From the NCBI RefSeq assembly GCF_027596085.1, contig NC_072450.1, positions 8,727,103-8,791,102 of the forward strand: a stretch of 64,000 nt of DNA, given 5' to 3'. The notes beneath the pieces were generated by a model. That model saw only the letters and a list, made by a program, of their open reading frames with translations. It was not told the DNA's origin and did not search any database. The translations under genes were made by a program, and so were the position numbers. Source of the stretch: Anoplopoma fimbria (lineage: Eukaryota > Chordata > Actinopteri > Perciformes > Anoplopomatidae). Shown piece after piece: positions 29,884 to 40,883 of this stretch (position 1 is its first letter; each line of letters starts with the position of its first letter).

Positions 29884-30070
29884 CTGTTTTAAGGTGAAAA
29901 TAAGCAGCTCCCTGCAGCTCAACCGCGACGGGCTCCTGTTTTTAAGGCTGCTGTCATGTTTGTTTGTAGCGTTGTGTAGTACGCACTAGTTAACACAGCG
30001 GAGGACAGCCACATTAACAGCAGAGCTCCATTACGAGCTCTCTCATTGGTTGAAACGGACGATGACGTAG
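29884..30070 (-). promoter_or_regulatory. abhd2: Putative abhd2 first exon and promoter
   Basis: Minus strand: a donor AAAACAG|GTAAGTGGG sits at 29883-29879, so a first exon ends at 29884. Upstream on the minus strand are ACCAATGAG (CCAAT box, about 30045-30053) and TACGTCATC (CRE-like, about 30060-30070). CpG-containing sequence rises here (CCGCGACGGGC at 29920s). No TATA box in the expected place. Start site not determinable. Confidence 0.5.
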
Positions 30071-30145
30071 TACTTTTCCACGCCCCCTTATCCGGGAAAT
30101 GTTACAATGTAATGTTTCACATCCTTTCTCATGTATTTTAGGTGT

Positions 30146-30148
<3 letters not shown>

Positions 30149-30182
<34 letters not shown>
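30149..30182. repeat. Poly(T) tract
   Basis: More than 30 consecutive T residues, about 100 bp from the presumed abhd2 promoter. Confidence 0.95.
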
Positions 30183-30186
<4 letters not shown>

Positions 30187-31904
30187 GTATATATGTTTCA
30201 TTGTTTGTGACAGTGTTTCAAAGAGTCACACATATTATTAAAAGATATTTTCTGAACGTGACAGGAACGTGAGCAAAGACCTGTTACATAACATTTCAAC
30301 ACTAATCCTCCATATGCTGGCATGCACCAGAAGATACTGTTTAAATTGATACATTGGTAACACAATCCAATACGTTGGATATGATTTATATATCATTTAT
30401 ATTTATATATATAGTAATGTTTCCATTTTTCATGCTGTGTTGAGGAATTGTATGTACAAATTTAAATGTATATTGATTGAATTTTAAAAAATGAAATCAT
30501 AAATTGCCTTAACTGAGCCAACACAAAGTGACACATGGTATTCCTCTTGTTGATGGAAACATTGGAACAAATGTCTTTATGTCTTTTAACCATTGGTGAC
30601 TTTTTAACTGCAATGATTATACCTGTGTCTTGTTGTCCTCGTATTGTATTTATTTGTTGTTTTTTTGTTATTTTTTGTTGTTTTTTGTTGTTTTTTGTAT
30701 GGACCCATGTGTCTTAAATAAAGTTGAATATATCAACAAATACAAATTATGTTTAATTTACAACTTTAGGAGCATACACATTGTAAAATGGCAACAGCTT
30801 GTTACTTATTGCATGCGCAGTTCACTGCTATATAGGTATATATTTAATTAATCATAGCTTTGAAGTGACAAATGTGTCTTTAGTCCCTCTAGCCAGTAGT
30901 CAGAGGACAAACTCGAAAGGTTTTTATCTGTGTTGCAGGTCGAACATAATATCCACGTGAGGGCGACAGAGTTCAACAGATTCCTTTATGAAGCTCTTAA
31001 TCACAGTAATGTACATTTAATAAACGGTAAAATAAAGTTTATTTGAAAACAGTACAATAATGCAATGTATAAAGTAAAGTTGACTTTTTTTTTTCAATTG
31101 TATGTATACTTCCAACCTTCATAAAGACTTCTGCCAAAAAATGAGAGATGATACAATGAACCATGATTTTGCAGCTTCATTATAATGTTATCATAATGGC
31201 CTTTCAAATTGAATGTTTGGCCATTTATCCAGAGTTAATTAATAGTAACCTAATGTGTGGTGTTATAGTAATACATCCTTTAAAAAAAAGAGAAACAGTG
31301 AACTAGACTTGGTTTGGCACTCTGCCTGCTGTGTTGCTAAATAGTTGGCAAGGGTCAAATCCAGAGTTTTCCCACGGGGATTGGATTAATCTGAAGTTAA
31401 AAAATGTTTGCTGACTCATGTTTTCACGCTTCTCTCACAAATTGGACTTTTGAGAGGAGGACCACACAAATACAGCCTGTAACCATGGCAATTATGTACT
31501 TATGTAATGTGTGTTTTGTGTCACAGATATGTTCATCTTCACTTTGAATGGGTTTGCAGGTAACCCTCCCTGTCAATGTGGGTGGTAGTGGTGCCTTCAA
31601 ATGCTCATCATAAAACTGGTTACAATTACAAAATGGTGTATGTATCGTGCCATGGTGAGAACTTATTTCGTCAGTGACTTTACTTTTAGATCACCAGGTA
31701 TTAAAAGCTTATTTATGTTAACGAAATTGAATTGAGTGAATGAAGCACGTAGGTTATTAGTTTTTATGAGTGGATTATAAAAGTGGATTATAAAAGTAAA
31801 GTAATACATATCAAATAAATAAAAAGTAAATGGCTAAATTGAATTGGCAGCTTTTGACTAAAAATGCAAGGCACTGTCTAAATTAATCAAAGAACAACAA
31901 TATA
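30183..31904. other. Intergenic DNA between divergent abhd2 and mfge8
   Basis: AT-rich, no coding or RNA gene recognised; T-rich runs near 30660-30700. Confidence 0.6.
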
Positions 31905-32139
31905 CAGCACCAGTCAAAAGTTTGGACACACCTTCTCATTCAATGGTTTTTCTTTCTATATTTTTTAATTTTTTTCTACATTGTAGATTAATATTGAAGA
32001 CATCCAAACTATGAAGGAACACATATGGAATTATGTGGTAAACTGGTAAAAATGCTCAACAAACCAGAATATGTTTTATATTTTAGATTCTTCAAAATAG
32101 TTGAATGAGAAGGTGTGTCCAAACTTTTGACTGGTACTG
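31905..32139 (+). mobile_element. Tc1-like MITE, copy 1 (intact)
   Basis: 235 bp, flanked by TA on both sides. Left end CAGCACCAGTCAAAAGTTTG, right end CAAACTTTTGACTGGTACTG: inverted repeats of the type found at Tc1-like transposon ends in fish. Interior carries CTACATTGTAGATTAATATTG and CATATGGAATTATGTGGTAA. No transposase. Confidence 0.85.
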
Positions 32140-32333
32140 TATATATATAAAATAAAATAAAATATATAAAGTAAAATAAAAATAAAGAAAAACCATTGAA
32201 TGAGAAGGTGTGTCCAAACTTTTGACTGGTACTGTATATATATAAAAAATAAAATAAAATATATAAAGTAAAATAAAAATAAAGAAAAACCATTGAATGA
32301 GAAGGTGTGTCCAAACTTTTGACTGCTACTGTA
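32140..32333 (+). repeat. MITE-end-derived tandem repeats, block 1 (2 units)
   Basis: Directly after copy 1: a TATATATAAAATAAAATAAA-type spacer plus GAAAAACCATTGAATGAGAA and the terminal inverted repeat, twice. The second unit reads GACTGCTACTG instead of GACTGGTACTG. Confidence 0.85.
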
Positions 32334-32431
32334 GCTACTATTATGAAAAAAGTTCTTAAAGTCATGAAAGTCATAGTAACATTATTCACAATTAAAAAGC
32401 AAACAGTGTTAACGTGAATGTTTTGTATCTA

Positions 32432-32658
32432 CAGTACCAGTCAAAAGTTTGGACACACCTTCTCATTCAACTACTTTGAAGAATCTAAAATATAAAACAC
32501 ATTCTGGTTTGTAGAGCATTTGTTTGTTTACCACATAATTCCATATGTGTTCCTTCATAGTTTGGATGTCTTCAATATTAATCTACAATGTAGAAAAAAA
32601 TAAAAATAAAGAAAAACCATTGAATGAGAAGGTGTGTCCAAACTTTTGACTGGTACTG
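32432..32658 (-). mobile_element. Tc1-like MITE, copy 2 (intact, inverted relative to copy 1)
   Basis: 227 bp with TA at both ends. Its interior (TTCCATATGTGTTCCTTCAT, CTTCAATATTAATCTACAAT) is the reverse complement of copy 1, so the two face each other about 290 bp apart. Confidence 0.85.
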
Positions 32659-33324
32659 TATATATATATAAAATAAAATAAAATATATAAAGTAAAATAA
32701 AAATAAAGAAAAACCATTGAATGAGAAGGTGTGTCCAAACTTTTGACTGGTACTGTATATATATAAAATAAAAAAAAAGACCATTGAATGAAAGGTATAT
32801 AATATATAAAAAAATAAAAATAAAAAATAAAAATAAAGAAAAACCATTGAATGAGAAGGTGTGTCCAAACTTTTGACTGGTACTGTATATATATAAAAAA
32901 AATAAAAATATAAAGTAAAATTTGAATGAAAGGTGTGTCCAAACTTTTGACTGGTACTGTATATATATAAAAAATAAAAATATATAAAATTAAAATAAAG
33001 AAAAACCATTGAATGAGAAGGTGTGTCCAAACTTTTGACTGGTACTGTATATATATATAAAAAAATAAAAAAAATATATATAAAGTAAAATAAAAATAAA
33101 GAAAAACCATTGAATGAGAAGGTGTGTCCAAACTTTTGACTGGTACTGTATATATATAAAAAATAAAAATATATAAAATAAAAATAAAGAAAAACCATTG
33201 AATGAGAAGGTGTGTCCAAACTTTTGACTGGTACTGTATATGTATAAAAAATAAAAATATATAAAATAAAAATAAAGAAAAACCATTGAATGAGAAGGTG
33301 TGTCCAAACTTTTGACTGGTACTG
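32659..33324 (+). repeat. MITE-end-derived tandem repeats, block 2 (7 units)
   Basis: Seven further copies of the last about 55 bp of the MITE, each followed by AT-rich TATATA / AAATAAAA spacer; units are about 75-130 bp. One unit is degraded (about 32780). Open reading frames of up to 276 codons on the minus strand are by-products of the repeat. Confidence 0.9.
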
Positions 33325-33464
33325 TATAATTGCACAAAGGCACAATAAACTACCATGGATGACTATATACAAGGAAACGTTACTGTCTCTCCGCCCATAC
33401 AACGTCACACGTCCTTAACTCGGGTATTATCGAGAAATCCCTGCTCCCTCAACCATTACGTCTC

Positions 33465-33581
33465 CCTTCTCTTTATATCCCAGTGGGAATTTCGATATTT
33501 CCGACAGCACTTTAAGGCAGCATAGACATTTTTTATCAGCACCGAGTCGCTGCGGACAAACAAAGTAACAAGTTAACAACT
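33465..33581 (+). promoter_or_regulatory. mfge8: Putative mfge8 promoter and 5'UTR
   Basis: TTTATATCC (about 33471-33479) is a TATA-like box about 100 bp upstream of the ATG. GTGGGAATTTCG just after it resembles an NF-kB half-consensus. The MITE-derived array ends about 140 bp further upstream. Confidence 0.4.
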
Positions 33582-36500
33582 ATGAGACGTCCTGGACATG
33601 CATTAACAGCTGCGACCACAGCTTTAACTCTTCTGCTTTGCCTGTGTTCAGTCAGAGGTAAGTCCTTTAATAAACCATCGACATAAAGCTGTTTAATCGC
33701 ATTCATTCAGGACTCCTGCAGTCTGTTTATGTTGTTGACGTGTGTAGAATCTCAAAGGTTTCTACCTCTAATACCACTTTATTTTTTTTATTTATTTTTT
33801 TACATATAATACAATAGAGAGCTTTGGCATGGAGCTATGACAGGCCTACCTAGTCTTATTTTCCATGCATTTCTTTATGTATCCCATTCCTGAAGTTAGT
33901 CCAGCCTTAAGTGAATAGGATATTACTTTTACTGACTCTTGAGGATCCAGTTTTGTTTTTTCCTACTGTGTTTCAATGTCTCTTGGTGATGGGAAAAGTG
34001 GGAGTCTTCTGGACAAAAGGGGAAATGTGCAACAGTTTTGTCCTTCCTCACTAATCAACAACTGGATGCCAAATGTCTTTTATTTTTTATTTTACAGCTG
34101 TTTTAATATAATAATATAATTTTCCTCGTTTTTATCATTTCCAATCACCAAATTATGCATGAATTAAATTCAGGGTTCATTCAGGAAAATATGCAGTTTT
34201 TCCAGAACACAGTCTATTTGTATTTTGTAAGTCCTTCATCCCCACATACCATCTTATTATTGTCACGGTAGAATGAATAAATGTGAGACTACTCTGTTAT
34301 TACAAGTGAGGCTCTGTTATTACAAAGCTCTATTTTACGTAGGGTTTGTATCATAAGAGGCAGGTTTGTAAAATAGATGTAGTGAAATGTAATTGTTTTC
34401 CTGCAAACAAAATATTTGTACACATTTTAATATATTGTTATCCCTGTGGGCATCTTACTGATCACACAAAGAGGAGGATGGATAGGACAATAACACCATA
34501 TGTGCTCTTATCTGAAGACAACACAAACCGGCTGTCCACTCACCTGACTCTATATCAACTTTGAAATGTGCCGCCAACCTGCAGATCTTAAAATTTGATT
34601 GTTGTTTGGCTGTCATTCTTCTGATGATGATGTTTGTGTACATTCAGGGCATATTTGGCTTTGCTCATTACCCACCTGTCAGTCAGGTGTGCCGTGTGTC
34701 CTGAGCCACTCTCGAGCTGCTACACTGTCATGTTGTGTAACTGCTCATTCCTGAAGGAGCTGGATGCATGTGCACCCTTGGCTAATCCTGCAAGCTCTTA
34801 ATCCTTCACATAGACACGTTCTGTTGTTGGGGTTGTCTGCATGAATATGTGTTATGTGTTTACTCATTTTACATTTTCTATTAGAATAAATCCGTTACCA
34901 AAAAGTCATTTCTGATCTATGCAAGAAATCCTAGCTGTTCTCAAAAAGACACCATTTCTTAAATATAGACATGAGACAGACTAATTGTATTCCAATATTT
35001 ATATATAATATTTATATATATATATATATGGTGATTTCATTTTTCCACATTGAACTCCATTTTAAACTCTTTAATTAACTACATACAACTTAACGGCTCA
35101 CATGTCTTCTGCTGTTTATATTGTTTCCTCTGGTCAATTTGATTGTCTGTCAAAATGCTCAGATTTGCTCTCCTACTGTAACATGTCACTACCTCAGCAA
35201 AAGCCATACTGCCCAGTTCTTAGACGATTGACAACAACAGTCAATATACACATTTCCTAAAAGAAAGTTCCACCTGTTGTTGTTCAGAGCTTGAATGACT
35301 CTGACGTGGCATCTATAGTGACTCAACGGGTTGGTTTGTAAAAAAAAAAAAAAAGAACACGCACAAGATTATGAGTTAAAGCTTTGTACATTTCACAGCT
35401 TCAGTCTGACTCATAAATATGTGCCCTGCCACTCCCACCGGCGGTCCAGACCATCATTTTCCTAATCCAGCCAGGATCTGTGACTCAGCACTTTGGGCCA
35501 AAGCTGCAGCAGCACCGCTGTTACTAACACTCAGGCCAGACACTCCAGCAACAAAGAAACACAGTAGATCAGATTCTGATATTAAAACTCTGTGAATTCT
35601 GAGCACTAAGTTGTCAGACAAGTGCAACAAATGCATCCCTAAACTGGGCATGTTATTTTACCGTTTTCACTTTAATATTAAAGGGGCACTCAACCAAGTT
35701 TAAACTTTGTGTTCCCATTTCTCGTCACATGGAGTACTATTGTGGGAACCCTGGTGATGTCATCAGGGTTATTGTGGCTCGGGCGTGTGGGGGCATGGAA
35801 TTTATAAGACTTGGCCTTTTACCAGGGAGGGAGTGTCTAACAAACTACACTATTGAAATGAATTATGGGGAATGTGGGATCCTATATTTTGGAGTCTTGA
35901 CCTATAAGTCTTGACTTGGGACTTAATGTTAGGATAATTCAGGCTCTGTTGTTTTTTTAATCTATCTCTTCCTAAATCCCCTGAATTTATGGAAGTACAA
36001 TACTAAATTGCTGGAGGGCACCTTTTTAAACATTTTTCATGAATATTTTGGTGATGATACTATTTGTTTTCACCCCTCAATCTTCTTTATTCTCTTTTAT
36101 TTAACATACTGAATTCGTTCATTTTGACAACCTCCAGAGAATGAGTGGGAGCTTGTTTTGTTCAGCTGTGGCTTGAATTTAAGCGATAGCACAAGTTCAG
36201 GAGGCTAAGTGTTTCGCCATGCACAGACCAGCAATTGATGCAAAACAACAACATGTGTTGTAGCTGCACTGTTCTGTCTAGTTCACTGCAGCTACTGGTA
36301 GTGGAGAAATTACAGTCTCTTGTATTCATTGTAACAGGTTAATTACAACCATTGTACAACAAACTGGGTCAAATGCGGCTGTGGCGTAGTGGAGAGCAAG
36401 GTAGTTCTCCAATCAGAGGGTCGGTGGTTCGATACCCGGCTTCGGCAGTAGATGTGTCCTTGGGCAAGACACTTAACCCCAAGTTGCTCCCGAAGGCTTG

Positions 36501-39500
36501 CCATCGGTGTGGACTGGATGTTGCATGAATGTTAGTTAGAGTCTGATGGTGGCACCTTGCATGGTAGCCTGTCATCAGTGTGTGAATGGGTGAATGATAT
36601 GTAATATACTACTGATTGTAAGTCGCTTTGGATAAAAGCGTCTGCTAAATGACTGTAATGTAATGTAATGTAATGTAAATGCAAATTGCATAGGCAGTAG
36701 TTGTGTTGAGATGTAGTTTGAAGTGACTTTTATAACTCCCTGTTTCTCTCAATTCCTCAGGTGACTACTGTAAGGTGAATGTTTGCCATAACGGAGGAAC
36801 ATGTGTGACGGGGATAGGAGATGATCCGTTCATCTGCATCTGTGTGGATGGCTTCGGTGGAGACACCTGCAACCTGACAGAGACCGGTACGACAAACAAG
36901 AACCTTTTGTGAGGAAAAAGCACGGTTACATCCGCCGCTTTATAGCAATTCTCTTCCTTTCTTCCTTCTTTCTCAGGACCCTGCAGTCCAAACCCCTGCA
37001 AGAATGAGGGCTCGTGCGAGATCATCACTCCAACCAGACGAGGAGACGTTTTCAACGAGTACATGTGCAAGTGTCAGCCAGGCTTCGAGGGAGCGCACTG
37101 CCAGATCAGTAAGTTACTCGTGGATGTGATCCATAAGTCTGAGCTGCCTCTCCTGTGCATTTCAACATTTACATTCACCATAAATATCATTCAATTTCAG
37201 TCAGTTGGCATTTTTTTCTGAGATATTTTGCAATCTATTTAATTCATTTGGAAAGCTTTTATTTAACCATTTTGTGCTGACATGCATCTAGATACAAAAA
37301 GTTATAATCGGTATTGATTCTAATACAATAAAAAAGCAAGCAAATGAGAGAATGGCCAGCCCATTTTTTCTCCAACAGGCAGAGTAGCAGAGTAGGCTCC
37401 ACTTTCAGCAGACCTCTCTGCAGGATTTTTCCATCCTGTCACATCATCAGCAGTGAAAGAGGTGTGTAGACAGCTCAGCATTTCCATGAAAGAGCCTCAT
37501 TCAGCAGGGTTCTGCGGTAATTCTGTTTCGGCTAATTAGTAAAAGACCACTCCAAGTCTCTTAGCATGCAGACGCCCTCCACAAAGGGCTCAACACTGCA
37601 ACTGTTTTGTGCTAAAGCTTGACCAAAACAGATGAAGAAGAATTTGATCAAAGTGAATCCTATCATATCCTCTTAATGTAATGACTTGGAATTATTGCTG
37701 TAGTTTAGGTTTCACTTGAAAGAATGAGAAAGGAAGGAATAGAGGATTATTTTCTCTAGGCATGAATGTGATTATCAACATTTTCAGGTATAAAATAAAT
37801 GTTTCTGAACTATATAATATTGGAATTGAAACAATTAAAAGCTTTGTGTGAATGAAATAAAAAGTCATAGGGATGGAAAAGATAGAATAAAAGTAACTTC
37901 TTGCTATTACTGCAGAGGCTTGTACGGTCTGACCACCAATTGTAGTCTTCATGCAGTGTGGTCGTCTACTCCCAAACATTTTCTAATTTTGATTCAGTCA
38001 GACGTCACAGGCTGGAGTGTTGGAATGAGGCTTTATTTGTCCCATATATTATGTACAAGAAGTCATAGTTAAATTTAATGATGTGATAGAAGTTAAATAG
38101 TAAATGTCAGATGCAAAGTGACCTTGTCAGATAGCAATAGTTGCATTTCATTTTAATTAAACACTAGGGGTGAAAATGGCATACTTGGCACTAATGTCAC
38201 GTCAACAGTGTTGCCGAAACATGTGATAAAGTAATCCTAGATCAAATCAGTGAGGCTATTTCCCGGCCCTTCTCTTGGTAGGATCACCTGTTTCTCAGTG
38301 TTATTGGCTGTGTTGTGCCACTCTTGTCGCAGCCATACAGGCATTTGTTTTTAAGTTGTGACCAATCCTCTTAGTGTTTACGGGAACAAGAATTAAACTG
38401 TCCCATGTGGCATTACGTCAACCTGTCATCTGCTTTAGTCCTGAAGTCTGCTAGAGTTAGTAAGAGAGGTGAAATAAGGCTGGACAAGATACATTTAAAA
38501 TAACAGTTTTCAGTGGGATCTTGTTTTGAAGGCTGTACAAAATGTTTAACAGATCTTGGCTCATAATCAGCATATTCAAACATTTTCTTCTGTATCAAGA
38601 GTAATCCAGTAGCCAAAATAGCAGGTCTTTACATGATACAGATGCACCAGAATGTAAACAAAAAGGTCCACCAGCTAAAAACACAGTTAAATACTCAGAT
38701 ATTCAACACACATATATTGATAGACTCAGTTGGCTGTGATTCCCTAGTTGTGTTTAACAGTAAGTGTTTGGCAAGCCACAAGAAGTGGAGCTGTTCTCAG
38801 ACCTGATGTAGCTGCAGTGAAGACTGTCTCAATGCATAGGTTAGGTTTAGGGAAACACCATAAACATCCATTAAGATCCACTGAAAACCTATAAATCTGA
38901 AGGAGCTACTGTTTATACCAGATCATAATGTATATATGCAAAGACTGTAATGACCTACAGATCTTAATACAGTACCTCCAGCAAAACAGCATTGCTGCGT
39001 TTCTTATCAGCTATTTACCTGCAGTTACCCGGTGGACTCAAGAATCAAAATGTGCATAGAAAAAATGTATAATATTGCTTGGTCTTATGTCTGATTAGTG
39101 GTTGAACTGTCATTTATCTTACAAATTGGTTTAGCATCCCCCTGTGGAAATATTTAGGTCATTTTATCACGATCATCATACTGAGCTATATAAACTATGT
39201 AGACACTCTGTGCTAGCATGCCATCTAGTGGAGGTTGTAAAGCAATACGTGTGCATTGTTCAAAAGGGATAAAGGGAGTGACCACAGACTTGCTTTGTTG
39301 CTATGACTACCGTGGAGGAAAACAAGGCGTTTATCTACAAAGCAAGATCTTAATTAGCTTGAGACAAAGCTGGGAAACCATGCATATGACATTATTATAA
39401 TTTTATCATCTGAAATACAAAATATATTCTAAAGAGATGCTTGTCAGGATATCAGATCTGCTACTATATTAATACAGTTGACACAATACATAAACAGTTT

Positions 39501-40846
39501 GTGGGCTTATTAATGGTGGCCCAACATGGATGTAACCTCCTTAAATCTTATGTGTATGTATGTCACATTCCTAGAGTCATGGCACAGATCACAATTATCA
39601 GCCGTGACCTTTCACCTTTCACTGGCTGTGCCTTTTTAAGCTGGTTGCCAAGAGTGTCCCGCCTCCTTAGTGTTGCCCTCAGGGGCATTTCTGTCATCGT
39701 GAACAATTTAGAGAGGAACTACTTATGTTGGAGACACAGTGAGGCAAGTGTTGCCCTCAACCTCCCTCCAATCTCTGTCTAAGGGCCGTTTGTTGTGCTG
39801 ACCTGCACCACATCTCATCACTCAATCATCTTTTTTTTGTGATTAGTGATAGTTTGAGGAGTTGGAAGAAATGCAATGAGTTGCTGTCTTTTTTTTTCAG
39901 ATGTGAACGACTGTGCCAACCAGCCCTGTAAGAATGGAGGGATATGTCGAGATCTCGAGGGCGACTACACGTGCCAATGCCCCTCCCCGTATGTTGGAAA
40001 GCAGTGCCAGCTTAGTACGTTCACCAACTACTCTTGCCATTTTATATATAAACAGGATAAAGTGTAGTGACTCTTGCTTGATAATATTTGAATGGCTTCG
40101 TCCCAGGTTGCATTTCTCTGCTGGGGATGGAGGGAGGAGTGATCGTGGGGTCCCAGATTTCAGCTTCCTCTTTGCACTACGGGATTCTTGGTCTTCAGCG
40201 CTGGGGCCCGGAGCTGGCTCGACTCAACAACCAGGGCATCGTCAATGCCTGGACGTCCGCCGCCCACGACAGGAACCCCTGGATCGAGGTGGGGAGAATC
40301 AATCGCTTTATAATCATGAGGCTGACGACTGAGAGCTCGGGGAAGCTGACTAACACTTGTTGTTCATGTCTTGACAACAGATTAATATGCAGAAGAAGAT
40401 GCGTCTGACGGGCATCATCACCCAGGGTGCCAGTCGCATGGGCACGTCTGAGTACATCAAGGCGTTCAAGGTGGCGAGCAGCTTCGATGGCACCGCTTAT
40501 ATCACTTACAGAGCGGATGGCCAACGGAGGGACAAGGTTAGAGGACCTCCACTGTAATAAACACGAAGTTACTTTAAATGTTTACCATCAGTAAGCTTCT
40601 CTTTCTTTAGATACTCGCCTAATTTCCTGTGTCCTTGTGCTGCAGGTTTTCATTGGCAACACGGATAACGACGGCACAAAGACCAACATTTTTGACCCTC
40701 CTATCGTGGCCCAGTACATCCGCATCATCCCTGTGGTTTGCCGCAGGGCCTGCACGCTGCGGATGGAGCTGGTGGGCTGTGAACTCAATGGTAAATATAC
40801 AGAAAACACAAGAGCAAGTACAGAAACTTGTTCATGATTAATTATC

Positions 40847-40883
<37 letters not shown>

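Noticed and set aside
32578..33408. 276- and 257-codon minus-strand ORFs with repeated aromatic-rich motifs (SLDTPSHSM, FFIFIL), resembling a repeat protein
   Set aside because: They fall exactly on the MITE-derived tandem array and are open because the AT-rich repeat lacks stops on that strand; overlapping frames are equally open.
36376..36450. tRNA gene (A and B box present)
   Set aside because: It lacks a foldable cloverleaf end and continues into a SINE body and tail, so it is the tRNA-derived head of a SINE.
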